NCBI GenBank assembly: GCA_011959105.1
Contig: BLLU01000290.1
Location: 1-42,509, forward strand
DNA from: Lachnospiraceae bacterium
GTDB lineage: Bacteria > Bacillota > Clostridia > Lachnospirales > Lachnospiraceae
Direction of reading: 5' to 3'
Length of the DNA: 42,509 nt
Within the stretch, counting starts at the first letter, position 1. Each line of letters starts with the position of its first letter. The notes beneath the pieces were generated by a model. The model did not search any database. It saw nothing but the letters and a program-made list of their open reading frames with translations, and had not been told where the DNA came from. This document shows, piece after piece, positions 1-9,238 of this stretch. The translations under genes and the position numbers were made by a program.

Positions 1-45
1 AAACGGAGCCGTTGCTCCGGCAGATTATTCATCTACTTTTGCAAC

Positions 46-75
46 AGCCCCTTATGGGCAAAAACAGGGGGCTTT
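46..75. terminator. Hairpin at the end of the ABC transporter operon
   Basis: AGCCCC (46-51) pairs with GGGGCT (68-73) around an A-rich loop. It sits just beyond the stop codon of the minus-strand permease. The T run lies on the plus-strand side, so it may mainly serve a gene to the left of the window. Another short hairpin, CGGAGC/GCTCCG, occupies 4-19. Confidence 0.4.
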
Positions 76-76
76 G

Positions 77-877
77 CTATATGTGCAGGTCCTTTCTGTC
101 AAATATCAGGAGGCCCGATGCGTAAAATACCGCGGCGCCTGTCAGGAGAATAAATATACCTGCCACGGCTTTGCTTTCGCCTGCAATGATGCCATCAGCA
201 TGGAACAGGGTGAAGAAAGTAAAATATTTTGCTTTTTCCGCTTTGCCGCCCACATTGGCAAGCATCTGCAATACATACATGAATATGGGAATCCCTGCTC
301 CGAAAGCAATGCTGTATTTTGTATCCGAAAATATGCAGGAAGAAAGAAAGCATATGCTGCCAATAAACAAATGCAGGCACAGCAGTCCGCCGTTCAGCGC
401 AAAAAGCGCCTTCACATCCAGTTCTCCCGGGAAACCGCCCGCGGCGCAAATCAATTCCAGGATTGTGGTGTAAAGAACCAGCAGCAAAATGCCGCTTACC
501 AGCACTATCATCTGGGTAAAGGCAATGGCGCGCCGTTTTACAGGCGCGGCCGCCAACAAAGCCATGGAGCCCTTATCCACATATTTCGCAATCAGGGCAT
601 TTCCTCGCAGGATGCAGAATAACATGGGAAAAATCAGCAGTATAAAGCCATAGAGGTAGGATACCATAAATCCCAGAAGAGTCGCCGCAGATGCTTTCAT
701 ACCCACCGAGGCCATCAATTCCGGCATGATTTCCACAAAACTGTCTAAGGTTTTCATCAGTTCGGGATCGTACATACTGATAATAATGGAAACATACATG
801 GTAATGATTGCGCTGAAAATGATCAGCAGCTTTATGCTTCCCTTCATTTCACGTTTATACAGCGCCATGCTCATCAT
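77..877 (-). CDS. ABC-2 type transporter permease
   Basis: Integral membrane half of an ABC exporter. The 266-residue protein has about six hydrophobic segments separated by short polar loops and a charged N-terminus (ALYKREMKGS), as in ABC-2 permeases related to antibiotic or lipid exporters. The ATG at 877 is chosen because GGAGG stands 8 bases upstream; a GTG at 886 is in frame but lies on that ribosome site. It overlaps the 3' end of the upstream ATPase gene by 23 bases, so the two are probably translationally coupled. The substrate cannot be inferred. The permease call is firm by topology and neighbour; the subfamily is uncertain. Confidence 0.85.
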   Translation of the reverse strand: MMSMALYKREMKGSIKLLIIFSAIITMYVSIIISMYDPELMKTLDSFVEIMPELMASVGMKASAATLLGFMVSYLYGFILLIFPMLFCILRGNALIAKYVDKGSMALLAAAPVKRRAIAFTQMIVLVSGILLLVLYTTILELICAAGGFPGELDVKALFALNGGLLCLHLFIGSICFLSSCIFSDTKYSIAFGAGIPIFMYVLQMLANVGGKAEKAKYFTFFTLFHADGIIAGESKAVAGIFILLTGAAVFYASGLLIFDRKDLHI

Positions 878-1688
878 GCTTCTCACCTCCGTAATAATTC
901 ATAAAGATTTCTTCCAGACTTTGCTTTGTGGTAACCGTAACCTCCAATCCGTTTTGTATACCGCTGAAATCCGCGGCAAATGCCTGGGCATCAGACTCAT
1001 TTGCCAGGGTTACGGTATAATTGCGGGTATGACGTTCACGCAGCGCAGCGGCGTTGTCAACAGCCACCATTCTGCCTTGCCGTATGATTCCAATGCGGTC
1101 GCAGGTTCTTTCGACTTCCTCAAACATATGGCTTGACATTAGGATCGTCTTGCCATGCTTTTTTTCATCCGCTATCAAATCAATGAATCTGCTTTGCATC
1201 AGCGGGTCAAGTCCGCTGGTGGGTTCGTCAAGAATCAGAATATCCGGGTCATGCATAAAAGCGGCAACGATTCCCAGTTTTTGCTTCATCCCCTTGCTCA
1301 TCTTTTTTATTTTGGTTTTGGGGTTTAATTCAAAACGTTCCAGCAGTTCCCCCTTACGGTTCTGTGTGCCGATTCTGCGGTATTCTGCGATGAATTTCAG
1401 AAACTCCGCGCCGGATATATCTTCAAAAAAACTGATTTCGCCGGGAATATAGCCCAGCCTTGCCTGCACTTTGTCTCTGTCTCTCCAACAATCCAGACCG
1501 CCCATGGTACAACTTCCTGACCTGGGCTTCAGAAATCCCATTAAATGGCGTATGGTGGTTGTTTTGCCGGCCCCATTGGGCCCCAGAAATCCAAAGGCTT
1601 CCCCCTGCTTCACATGAAAGGATATGTCAAATACACCCTTTCCGCCTCCATAATCACGGACCAGGCTTTCAACCTTAATGACGCTCAT
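855..1688 (-). CDS. ABC transporter ATP-binding protein
   Basis: Nucleotide-binding subunit driving the overlapping permease. The 277-residue protein shows Walker A GPNGAGKT at residues 36-43, a divergent signature MSKGMKQKLG in place of LSGGQ, Walker B with the DEPTSGLDP D-loop, and the switch histidine in MSSH. The ATG at 1688 follows a GAGGAGG ribosome site. After the ATPase core comes a C-terminal extension of about 60 residues, typical of DrrA/CcmA-type exporters. The promoter at 1729-1756 reads into it. Small two-gene exporters of this kind often serve bacitracin- or lantibiotic-type resistance or membrane stress, but nothing here identifies the cargo. Confidence 0.93.
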   Translation of the reverse strand: MSVIKVESLVRDYGGGKGVFDISFHVKQGEAFGFLGPNGAGKTTTIRHLMGFLKPRSGSCTMGGLDCWRDRDKVQARLGYIPGEISFFEDISGAEFLKFIAEYRRIGTQNRKGELLERFELNPKTKIKKMSKGMKQKLGIVAAFMHDPDILILDEPTSGLDPLMQSRFIDLIADEKKHGKTILMSSHMFEEVERTCDRIGIIRQGRMVAVDNAAALRERHTRNYTVTLANESDAQAFAADFSGIQNGLEVTVTTKQSLEEIFMNYYGGEKHDEHGAV

Positions 1689-1728
1689 AAATTTTCCTCC
1701 TCGTATGCAATTTGCTTACATATTTTTA

Positions 1729-1756
1729 ATTATATCTGTTTGACTCAAATACGCAA
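1729..1756 (-). promoter_or_regulatory. Promoter of the ABC transporter operon with internal palindrome
   Basis: On the minus strand TTGCGT (1751-1756) and TATAAT (1729-1734) are 16 bases apart. The spacer holds the palindrome TTTGA-G-TCAAA (1739-1749), a plausible repressor site. Confidence 0.6.
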
Positions 1757-1787
1757 GCCTCTTTGTTACTACTTTTGTGAGGATGGC

Positions 1788-1816
1788 TTGATATTTTCTG
1801 TTTTTTCCAGTACACT
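1788..1816 (+). promoter_or_regulatory. Promoter of the VWA-MoxR-LRR operon
   Basis: TTGATA (1788-1793), 17-base spacer, TACACT (1811-1816), 44 bases before the GTG start at 1861. It is divergent from the ABC transporter promoter. Confidence 0.55.
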
Positions 1817-1860
1817 AAGTAGGGTAATGGGGATCCGGGAGACGGAGAAAGGCGGCGGGC

Positions 1861-3159
1861 GTGGAAGAGAGACAGAAGGAAATGCCAAAGGAGAAGCGGC
1901 GGAAAGTCCGGGAACTGGCAGAGCAGGTGCTGGCTCTGTCCAGAGACAATATACTGGTGTCCCTGCGGTTTCTGGATGTGGCCATGATGGAACTTTCGTG
2001 GCAGGCCGGGGAGGCAACAGGCTGCATCGCCACCGATGGCAGCACTGTGTGGTATGACCCGGCATATGTGCTGCGACTATATCAAAGGGACCCCCGGCTG
2101 GTGACCCGCAGTATGCTGCATCTGCTGCTGCACTGTATTTTTTTCCACAGCTTTGCCTATGACAAGGTGGAGCGGGAGCTGTGGGACCTGGCGGCGGATC
2201 TGGCAGTGGAGGGCGTGATCCTGGAGATGGGGCTGCCCATTGCGGCCCTGGACACGGATGCGGAGGCCCGGGGAAAACTGCGGGTCTGGCAGGAGGACGC
2301 AGGGAGCCTGACGGCGGAACGGATTTATAAATATATGAGACACAACCCCATGGGGCCCGGGGAGCGGCAGGATCTGCTGCGGCTGTTTTACCGGGACAGT
2401 CATGATCGGTGGACGCCCCGGGGGGAAGTACAGATGACTCCGGAACAGTGGCGGAAGATCAGCGAGCGGGTAAAAGCGGATCTGAAGTCCTTTACCAGGG
2501 GCCGGGCCCACACCCAGGGACTGGAGAAAAATCTGGCGGAGGCCACCCGGGACCGGTACGATTACAGCGCCATACTCAGGCGCTTCACGGTGATGGGAGA
2601 GGACTTGACGGTCAATGATGAGGAATTTGACTATATTTATTATACCTATGGGCTGGAACGGTATGGCAACATGCCCCTGATCGAACCCCTGGAGTACAAG
2701 GACGCCAGAAAGGTAAAAGAATTCGTCATTGCTCTGGACACTTCCGCATCCTGCCGGGGGCCGGTGGTGAAGGAGTTTTTGAACAAGACCTACTCCCTGC
2801 TGAAGGGGGCCGAGAATTTTTTTACCAGAATCAATGTGCATATCATACAGTGTGACAATGAAGTACAGAGTGACACCAGGATCACCTGTGATGAGGATTT
2901 TCAGGCGTTTTTGGCCCACGGCAAGCTGCAGGGCTTTGGGGCCACGGACTTCCGGCCGGTGTTCGACTATGTGGACAGGCTGTTGGAACAGGGAGAATTT
3001 GAGAATCTGAAAGGATTGATCTATTTCACTGACGGCTACGGCATTTATCCTCAGAGGATGCCCGGCTATGATGTGATCTTTGCGTTCCTGGAGGAGGACG
3101 AAGCGCGTCAGCCGGTCCCCCCCTGGAGTATGAAAGTTGTGATTGAGAGTGAACTGTAA
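1861..3159 (+). CDS. VWA-like / DUF2201-type putative metallopeptidase protein
   Basis: The 432-residue protein has two parts. The N-terminal part (about 20-260) contains a histidine cluster, H87-x3-H91-x4-H96, where DUF2201-type proteins normally carry an HExxH zinc site. The glutamate is absent, so catalytic activity is doubtful. The C-terminal part (about 285-430) is a VWA-like fold with the MIDAS motif D293-T-S295-A-S297 and GATDF at 360-364. In many bacteria such proteins pair with a MoxR AAA+ ATPase as a metal-dependent adaptor or chaperone system, and the MoxR gene starts 23 bases downstream. The start is GTG 1861 behind GGAGAAAGG; ATG 1882 is an in-frame alternative. The client is unknown. 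Confidence 0.8.
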   Translation: MEERQKEMPKEKRRKVRELAEQVLALSRDNILVSLRFLDVAMMELSWQAGEATGCIATDGSTVWYDPAYVLRLYQRDPRLVTRSMLHLLLHCIFFHSFAYDKVERELWDLAADLAVEGVILEMGLPIAALDTDAEARGKLRVWQEDAGSLTAERIYKYMRHNPMGPGERQDLLRLFYRDSHDRWTPRGEVQMTPEQWRKISERVKADLKSFTRGRAHTQGLEKNLAEATRDRYDYSAILRRFTVMGEDLTVNDEEFDYIYYTYGLERYGNMPLIEPLEYKDARKVKEFVIALDTSASCRGPVVKEFLNKTYSLLKGAENFFTRINVHIIQCDNEVQSDTRITCDEDFQAFLAHGKLQGFGATDFRPVFDYVDRLLEQGEFENLKGLIYFTDGYGIYPQRMPGYDVIFAFLEEDEARQPVPPWSMKVVIESEL

Positions 3160-3182
3160 GGCGGCGGGCTGCCGGGAAAGGA

Positions 3183-4703
3183 ATGGATATGAATATCAGA
3201 CAGGCGAAGGAGTATATCAAGAACTCCGTGAATATCTATTTAAAAAAGGACGAGTTCGGGGAGTATTGCATTCCCGTGGTGCGCCAGCGGCCCATCTTCC
3301 TGCTGGGAGCCCCGGGCATCGGCAAGACCGCCATCATGGAACAGGTGGCCCAGGAGATGGGGATTGCGCTGGTGTCCTATTCCATGACCCACCACACCCG
3401 TCAGTCGGCGCTGGGCCTTCCTTTTATCGCCCACAAGACTTATGGCGGTCAGTCCTATGATATCTCCGAGTATACCATGAGCGAAATTATCGCGGCCATT
3501 TATGAGACCATGGAGGAGAGCGGCGTCCGGGAAGGGATTCTGTTTCTGGACGAGATCAACTGTGTGTCGGAGACCCTGGCCCCGGCCATGCTGCAGTTTT
3601 TGCAGTATAAAGTGTTCGGGCGTCATCGGGTGCCGGAGGGTTGGGTGATTGTCACCGCGGGCAATCCGCCGGAGTACAACAAATCCGTCCGGGAGTTTGA
3701 CGTGGTGACTATGGACCGGCTGAAGATCATGGAGGTGGAGGCGGACTATCGCACTTGGAAGGAATATGCGCTGGAACGTCATTTGCACAGCGCGGTTCTG
3801 AATTTCCTGGATCTGAAAAAAGAGTATTTTTACCATATGGAGACCACAGCCAAAGGGCGCAGCTATGTGACCGCCCGGGGCTGGGAAGACTTGTCCCAGA
3901 TTCTGTACCACTATGAGGAGGAGAGTCTTAATGTGGACGAGACCCTGGTGGGACAGTATATCCGTAACGATCGGATCGTCCGGGAATTTACGGCCTATTA
4001 TGATTTATACAGGAAATACAAAAAGGATTATCGGATCCAGGAAATCCTGGAGGGCAGGCCGCCTGTGCAGGCCATCGCCCGGGCCAGGGAGGCGGCTTTC
4101 GACGAACGGCTGTCCCTGGTGGGGATGCTGCTGGACCGGATGCTGGCGGACATGCAGGAGGTGATGGAGCAGGCCGCGTTCCTGACGGATACCCGTGCCC
4201 TGCTGCTGGCGGTAAAAAATACGGCTGGTGCGGATGCCGGGCCTGGCCGGGTGGCGGCCTGCATGGAGCGTCTGGAGGAGAACCGGCGGGGCCAGATGTT
4301 TGCCGCGGACCGGGCGGGCACTCTGTCCAGGGAGGACCGCCGCAGACACAAAAAGGTGCTGCAGTTCCTGGAGCAGGCTCGAAAGGCAGCGGCGCCGGAG
4401 GAGACCTGGGAAACCGCTTTCGGGGCAGTGAAGGGACAGTATGAGGCGGCGGTTGCCGCCATGAAGCGGGAGACGGAGCGGGTGCAAGGGGAGCTGCACC
4501 ATCTGTTTGTCTTTGCCCAGGAGGCTTTTGCGGAGGGCAATGAAATGCTGATCCTGGTGACGGAACTGACCGTGAGCAGCGCGGGGGCAGGATTTATCGC
4601 CGCCTTCGGCAGCCCGGATTACCAGCGCCACAGTCAGGATCTGATGCTTTCGGAGCGGCAGAACCAGATACAAGCCCAGATTGGGGAATTGTTTATCGAC
4701 TGA
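3183..4703 (+). CDS. MoxR-family AAA+ ATPase
   Basis: ATPase partner of the VWA-like protein upstream. The 506-residue protein has Walker A GAPGIGKT at 42-49, Walker B ILFLDEIN at 119-126, and a sensor-1-like VTAGNPPEYN stretch, as in MoxR ATPases. After the ATPase core (about 1-300) comes an unusually long helical C-terminal region of roughly 200 residues rich in Glu, Arg and Ala, probably coiled coil. Start ATG 3183 lies directly behind GGGAAAGGA; the in-frame ATG 3189 has better spacing. It is co-transcribed with the VWA-like gene before it and the LRR gene after it. Role by family: ATP-driven remodelling or metal-centre maturation of client proteins. The client is not visible here. Confidence 0.85.
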   Translation: MDMNIRQAKEYIKNSVNIYLKKDEFGEYCIPVVRQRPIFLLGAPGIGKTAIMEQVAQEMGIALVSYSMTHHTRQSALGLPFIAHKTYGGQSYDISEYTMSEIIAAIYETMEESGVREGILFLDEINCVSETLAPAMLQFLQYKVFGRHRVPEGWVIVTAGNPPEYNKSVREFDVVTMDRLKIMEVEADYRTWKEYALERHLHSAVLNFLDLKKEYFYHMETTAKGRSYVTARGWEDLSQILYHYEEESLNVDETLVGQYIRNDRIVREFTAYYDLYRKYKKDYRIQEILEGRPPVQAIARAREAAFDERLSLVGMLLDRMLADMQEVMEQAAFLTDTRALLLAVKNTAGADAGPGRVAACMERLEENRRGQMFAADRAGTLSREDRRRHKKVLQFLEQARKAAAPEETWETAFGAVKGQYEAAVAAMKRETERVQGELHHLFVFAQEAFAEGNEMLILVTELTVSSAGAGFIAAFGSPDYQRHSQDLMLSERQNQIQAQIGELFID

Positions 4704-4776
4704 GCGGCGGCCGGAGGAGACCTGGGGGAGCAGAAAGCAATGCGGGCACGGCCATGTCATATATGGAGAGGCAGAT

Positions 4777-5694
4777 ATGAAAGAGTATGAGTATAACACA
4801 GGGGACGGCAGTCTGCGATACATTGTGGAGCCGGAGGGTGTGTGTATCACTGGCTGGCAGGGGCGGGGATGGCTGGCCCGGGTGCCGGAGCGCATCGGGG
4901 ACAGCCCCGTGACTGCCGTGGGAAGAAAGGCATTTCTCAGCGGAAAAAATCTGCGGGAGATCTGTCTGCCCCCAGGGCTGCGCAGCATCGGAGACTGGGC
5001 TTTTGCCTATTGCAACAACCTGGAAAGAGTTCTTCTTCCGGCGGGATGCGACCGATTGGGGAAGGCTTTGTTTCTGGACTGCGGACATCTGGACTGCGTG
5101 GAGGGCGTCTGCCCGGACGCGGAGGGAGGGGAGCGGCGGGCCTGGACGCCGGAGGTGGGCCGGCTGCTGGCGGCGGCCGTGATACAGATGGAAGCCTACT
5201 ATCTGCTGGAGCCTAAAGCCGTGGGCAGCCCGGAGTGGCTGCGGAAATGGGACCTGCGGCTGGAAGCGGTGATGCGGGCCGGGGATCAGGAGGGCTATTC
5301 CCGGCAGGTGCTGTGCGGCGAGGAGGATTACGGAAGCACGGACCTGGACGCCTTTTTGCGGGCCAAGAGACAGAAGAAGGTGCGGCTGGCCATGCTGCGT
5401 CTCTTGTGCGGGGAGGGGCTTTCGCCGGATATGCGGCAATATCTGGAACAATATCTGATCTCTCACACCATGGGCTGTGAGAGCGAGGAGACCTGGCAGG
5501 TGGTACTGGCGGAAGGAGAGGAACGTCCCGAGTATGTGCAGCTGTTTTTGGGGCTGGGCTGTGCCGGCAGGGAAAACATAGAGTCCATGATCCGACAGAT
5601 GGGGGAAGACCAGCCCCGGCTGCGGGCGGGATTTCTGCGCTACCAGCAGGAACAGCTGGGACATAATGATTTTTTCGCGGGCCTGTCCCTGTGA
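4777..5694 (+). CDS. Leucine-rich-repeat (BspA-like) protein in the MoxR operon
   Basis: The 305-residue protein carries BspA/LRR_5-type repeats at about residues 30-110. Typical spacing is seen in FLSGKNLREICLPPGLRSIG and in WAFAYCNNLERVLLPAG. A helical region of about 190 residues of unrecognised type follows. There is no signal peptide or anchor, so it should be cytoplasmic, unlike most BspA-like surface proteins. The ATG at 4777 follows GGAGAGGCAGAT; an in-frame TTG at 4681 lies inside the MoxR gene and is unlikely. It begins 73 bases after the MoxR stop and likely closes the operon. An LRR protein beside a MoxR/VWA pair suggests a recognition or adaptor subunit, which is inference. Confidence 0.65.
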   Translation: MKEYEYNTGDGSLRYIVEPEGVCITGWQGRGWLARVPERIGDSPVTAVGRKAFLSGKNLREICLPPGLRSIGDWAFAYCNNLERVLLPAGCDRLGKALFLDCGHLDCVEGVCPDAEGGERRAWTPEVGRLLAAAVIQMEAYYLLEPKAVGSPEWLRKWDLRLEAVMRAGDQEGYSRQVLCGEEDYGSTDLDAFLRAKRQKKVRLAMLRLLCGEGLSPDMRQYLEQYLISHTMGCESEETWQVVLAEGEERPEYVQLFLGLGCAGRENIESMIRQMGEDQPRLRAGFLRYQQEQLGHNDFFAGLSL

Positions 5695-5724
5695 GAAAAG
5701 AAGGGGATATTTGCCCTTAAATGG

Positions 5725-5752
5725 TTGCGGCGGCAGGAAAAAGTGGTATAAT
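5725..5752 (+). promoter_or_regulatory. Promoter of the uridylyltransferase-galE unit
   Basis: TTGCGG (5725-5730), 16-base spacer, TATAAT (5747-5752), 50 bases before the ATG at 5803. Confidence 0.65.
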
Positions 5753-5802
5753 TAAGGAAGAGAGAAACAGTAAACCATATTCTTAGAAAAAAGGAGACCG
5801 CT

Positions 5803-7029
5803 ATGACATTGGCAGAGGCAAAACAGAAACTGGCCCGGTTCGGTCAGGAGCATGTACTGAAGTATTATGAGGAACTGGATGAGGCGGGCCGTGAAGCGCT
5901 GCTTCAGCAGATTGCAGAGACGGACATGAGCATACTGGCCTCCTGCATGCACAAGGAGGAACTGGTTCAAAAGGGGAAGATTACCCCTCTTGCAGCCATG
6001 GAACTGGAGGAGATCGCCGCCAACAGAAAGGGCTTTACAGCCGCGGGCCTTGAGGCCATCCGGGACGGTAAGGTAGGTGCGGTGCTGCTGGCAGGGGGGA
6101 TGGGCACCCGCCTGGGTTCCGACAATCCCAAGTGTATGTACAATGTGGGCGTCACCAGAGAGCTGTACATATTTGAGTGCCTGGTCAACAATTTGATGGA
6201 TGTGGTGCGGCAGAGCGGCTGCTGGATCCATCTCTTTGTCATGACCAGCGAGAAGAACAATGATACCACGATTAAGTTCATGCAGGAGAAGGAATTTTTT
6301 GGATACAATCCGGAATTCGTGCATTTCTTCAGACAGGAGATGGCGGCGGCCACGGACTATGAGGGCAAGATTTATCTGGAGGAGAAGGGCAGACTGGCCA
6401 CCTCTCCCAACGGTAACGGCGGCTGGTTTGTCTCCATGAAGAACGCGGGCCTGCTGGACATGGTTAAGGCGGAAGGCATTGAGTGGATCAATGTGTTCGC
6501 GGTGGACAATGTGCTGCAGCGGATTGCGGATCCCTGTTTCATAGGCGCCACTATTCAGAGGAACTGCGATGTGGGAGCCAAAGTGGTGCGCAAGAATGCT
6601 CCGGATGAGAAGGTGGGCGTGATGTGCCTGGAGGACGGACGGCCTTCCATTGTGGAGTACTATGATCTGACACAGGAACTGATGGACGCCAGGGATGAGA
6701 AAGGGGAACCGGCCTACAATTTCGGCGTGATCCTGAACTATCTGTTCCGGGTATCCGCGCTGGAGCAGCTTCTGGACGGCAGCCTGCCCCTGCATGTGGT
6801 GGAGAAGAAGATTCCCTGTCTGGACGAGAAGGGAGAACCGGTAAAACCCCAGGAACCCAACGGTTATAAGTTTGAGAATCTGGTGCTGGATATGATTCAT
6901 CAGATGGACAGCTGTCTGCCTTACGAGGTGGAGAGAAACCGGGAGTTTGCGCCCATCAAGAACAAGACGGGGATTGATTCCGTGGAGACCGCCCGGGCGC
7001 TGCTTCAGGAGAACGGTGTGGAACTGTAG
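5803..7029 (+). CDS. UDPGP-family uridylyltransferase (UDP-GlcNAc/UDP-glucose pyrophosphorylase type)
   Basis: Cytoplasmic enzyme joining UTP with a hexose-1-phosphate to give a UDP-sugar and pyrophosphate. The 408-residue protein has the nucleotide-binding signature LAGGMGTRLG at 96-105 followed by K110 (SDNPK). This is the eukaryote-like UDPGP/QRI1 family form rather than bacterial GalU or GlmU. Whether the sugar is GlcNAc-1-P or glucose-1-P cannot be read with certainty. The ATG at 5803 follows AAGGAG. galE begins 72 bases downstream with no terminator between, so the pair probably supplies UDP-Glc/UDP-Gal or their N-acetyl forms for glycan synthesis. Confidence 0.85.
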   Translation: MTLAEAKQKLARFGQEHVLKYYEELDEAGREALLQQIAETDMSILASCMHKEELVQKGKITPLAAMELEEIAANRKGFTAAGLEAIRDGKVGAVLLAGGMGTRLGSDNPKCMYNVGVTRELYIFECLVNNLMDVVRQSGCWIHLFVMTSEKNNDTTIKFMQEKEFFGYNPEFVHFFRQEMAAATDYEGKIYLEEKGRLATSPNGNGGWFVSMKNAGLLDMVKAEGIEWINVFAVDNVLQRIADPCFIGATIQRNCDVGAKVVRKNAPDEKVGVMCLEDGRPSIVEYYDLTQELMDARDEKGEPAYNFGVILNYLFRVSALEQLLDGSLPLHVVEKKIPCLDEKGEPVKPQEPNGYKFENLVLDMIHQMDSCLPYEVERNREFAPIKNKTGIDSVETARALLQENGVEL

Positions 7030-7101
7030 ACGCGGACCGTAAGGATGCGGAACGAATAATGGCAACATGCCGCACAGGCGCGGCGGATCGGAGAAGAATC
7101 T

Positions 7102-8118
7102 ATGAAAATATTGGTGACAGGCGGCGCGGGCTATATCGGCAGCCATACCGTGGTGGAACTGCAGAATGCGGGCTATGAGGCAGTGGTAGTGGACAATCTG
7201 AGCAATTCCAGCGAGAAAGTCCTGCAGAGGGTGGAAAAGCTGACAGGGAAGGCGGTGCCCTTCTACAAGGCGGATATTCTGGACAGGGCGGCCCTGGAGA
7301 ATATCTTTGCCGCAGAGAAGCCGGATGCGGTGATCCATTTTGCCGGGCTCAAGGCGGTGGGTGAGTCTGTCCAGAAGCCCTGGGAGTACTATGAGAACAA
7401 CATCGCCGGTACATTAACCCTGGTGGATGTGATGCGTCAAAACGGAGTGAAGAACCTGATCTTTTCTTCCAGCGCCACGGTATACGGTGATCCGGCCTTT
7501 GTGCCCATCACCGAGGAATGTCCCAAGGGACAGTGCACCAATCCCTATGGCTGGACCAAGTCCATGCTGGAGCAGATTTTGTCCGACATCCAGAAAGCGG
7601 ATCCCCAGTGGAATGTGATCCTGCTGCGGTATTTCAACCCCATCGGGGCCCATAAGAGCGGTACCATCGGGGAGAATCCCAACGGCATTCCCAACAATCT
7701 GATGCCCTATATTACCCAGGTGGCCGTGGGCAAGCTGGCCCAACTGAGCGTCTACGGCAACGATTACGACACCCCGGACGGAACCGGTGTCAGAGACTAT
7801 ATCCATGTGGTGGATCTGGCCCTGGGCCATGTGAAGGCGCTTAAGAAGATCCGGGAGAAGGCGGGGCTGAAGATTTACAATCTGGGAACCGGCAAAGGCT
7901 ACAGTGTGCTGGACGTGGTGAAAAACTTTGAGGCGGCCAGCGGCGTCAAGATTCCCTATGCGGTCAAAGACCGCCGGGCGGGGGATGTGGCTTCCTGCTA
8001 CTCGGATGCTGCCAAGGCCAGGGAAGAACTGGGCTGGGAAGCACAGTATGACATGCTGGAGATGTGTGCCGATTCCTGGAGATGGCAGAGCCAGAACCCC
8101 AATGGGTATGACGAATAA
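7102..8118 (+). CDS. galE: UDP-glucose 4-epimerase
   Basis: Interconverts UDP-glucose and UDP-galactose (Leloir pathway), possibly also the N-acetyl forms. The 338-residue protein matches the usual length. It has the Rossmann NAD motif GGAGYIGSH at 7-15, SSSATVYG, and the catalytic Tyr149-x3-Lys153 in NPYGWTK. The active-site pair falls at the same numbers as in E. coli GalE. The ATG at 7102 follows GGAGAAGAATCT. It is the second gene of the uridylyltransferase unit and is closed by a strong hairpin at 8153, which also marks the left edge of the AT-rich island. Confidence 0.96.
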   Translation: MKILVTGGAGYIGSHTVVELQNAGYEAVVVDNLSNSSEKVLQRVEKLTGKAVPFYKADILDRAALENIFAAEKPDAVIHFAGLKAVGESVQKPWEYYENNIAGTLTLVDVMRQNGVKNLIFSSSATVYGDPAFVPITEECPKGQCTNPYGWTKSMLEQILSDIQKADPQWNVILLRYFNPIGAHKSGTIGENPNGIPNNLMPYITQVAVGKLAQLSVYGNDYDTPDGTGVRDYIHVVDLALGHVKALKKIREKAGLKIYNLGTGKGYSVLDVVKNFEAASGVKIPYAVKDRRAGDVASCYSDAAKAREELGWEAQYDMLEMCADSWRWQSQNPNGYDE

Positions 8119-8152
8119 TCGCCGCTGACGTGAAGAATGTGACTGACGTGAA

Positions 8153-8196
8153 TGCCGGGCATATCGGACTGAAAACCGATATGCCCGGCAAGGCTT
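8153..8196 (+). terminator. Rho-independent terminator after galE
   Basis: A perfect 15-bp stem pairs TGCCGGGCATATCGG (8153-8167) with CCGATATGCCCGGCA (8176-8190), followed by AGGCTTTTC. Confidence 0.85.
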
Positions 8197-8199
8197 TTC

Positions 8200-8501
8200 T
8201 GCAAAGGTGAATAAATCAAAATTCTGATAAGACACTTTTTATAGCATTTATTAACTGTTATATCTTATCTTCAAAAAATTTGCAAACCCTTGAAAATGCT
8301 AAATTTATAGCAAGTGAGTTTGCCCTTAGACTTTCTCTTGTGTTATATCCTTTTCCCTCATGTTACGAACCCTCATAAGGGCAAAAACAAGGGAAAGAAA
8401 AACCTGTAACAAATTATAACATGAAATGAACAGGACAGGAAGAACTGATTGAAATGCTTTCTTTATTTCTCTAAAACACAAAAGGAAAGGACGGGTAAGA
8501 A
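8200..8501. other. AT-rich spacer at the left edge of the accessory island
   Basis: No convincing gene. Composition turns AT-rich right after the galE terminator. Inverted pairs are TAGCATTT/AAATGCTA (about 8242-8301) and TTTGCCCTTA (8319-8328) with TAAGGGCAAA (8376-8385). They may be leader structures or remains of a mobile-element end. No integrase or attachment duplication was recognised. Confidence 0.4.
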
Positions 8502-8741
8502 ATGAGTTTTATTTATGCAACGTATAATGTATGCCATAACTGTATTGATGTAACCACTTTTGACGGATATATTTTGCGGATAGATTGCAGTAAAGCAGAA
8601 GAAGGATTAAAAACAACTCCATGCTCCGAATGTGCCTTAAATGCTTTGGCAATAGATAAACCTCTTGAATACGCAAGGCTATATCTTGAGGGCGGTATGC
8701 AGATATGGGTAGATGCGGAAGATTCATTAGAAGTGTGGTAA
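8502..8741 (+). CDS. Small conserved protein, DUF6061-like
   Basis: The 79-residue protein opens with a strand-turn-strand pattern (YATYNVCHNCIDVTTFDGYI) and ends in a segment with the residues YARLYLEGG. Layout and length recall the DUF6061 family of short Firmicutes proteins, often on mobile or accessory DNA; this match is from memory and unchecked. Four cysteines are present (C11, C14 and a CSEC pair), so metal binding is possible. The ATG at 8502 follows an AAAGGAAAGG ribosome site. Composition is AT-rich like the rest of the island. No function is known to me. Confidence 0.6.
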   Translation: MSFIYATYNVCHNCIDVTTFDGYILRIDCSKAEEGLKTTPCSECALNALAIDKPLEYARLYLEGGMQIWVDAEDSLEVW

Positions 8742-8930
8742 CAAATCTTTCTTTGTACGGAGGGCTGGTCAAAAATAGAGTGTATGAAAGTTTGGACCTG
8801 TTGACAATCTCCTTTTCCCATGTTTATTTTGGCATATTTTCTTCTGTGATCTCTGCTTTTTGTCCTATAGCTTTATTAACATTTTACACTCTCAATATTT
8901 AGCTTTACTCACTTTCCCAATACTATCATA

Positions 8931-9220
8931 CTATTTTTCTACAAGTCTACCTTCTTTCCATTCACATACCGATGGAGTATGCAAATGTCCTCTTGTAAAA
9001 TCTATCCCCACAACATAAGAATCTGATAATTCATTTCCCTGGATACCTTATAAATATCTGTGTCCAGGTAGCTTTGGGGCAATAATGCTAATTCCTTGTT
9101 CCTATGCTTTTCAAGAGTAGGTAAATTTTTTGAATTATCTTTAAGCAACTTAGTGTATCTTTCATATAATATAGGACACTCCAAACTCTGCTCACAATTA
9201 ACTATAACATATTCTCCTAT
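8931..9220 (-). pseudogene. Frameshifted remnant of an unrecognised gene
   Basis: On the minus strand two protein-like frames abut. The first runs from about 9220 to 9002 and includes PTLEKHRNKELALLPQSYLD followed by TDIYK. The second runs from about 9040 to 8931 and includes SDSYVVGIDFTRGHLHTP, ending at TAG (8931-8933). Joining them near 9035 needs one frameshift. No ATG or strong ribosome site precedes the first part, only a TTG at 9184. This reads as the decayed C-terminal part of a gene. The family was not recognised. Confidence 0.4.
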
Positions 9221-9238
9221 TTATTGCTATATAAATAA

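Noticed and set aside
52..8390. Shared GGGCAAAAACA(A/G)GG word at 56-70 and 8379-8393
   Set aside because: Similarity is limited to about 14 low-complexity bases and the surroundings differ; probably chance.
8771..8900. Possible small insertion element bounded by TAGAGTGT and ACACTCTC
   Set aside because: The inverted ends match only over about 8-10 bases with gaps, and no target duplication or transposase remnant was seen.
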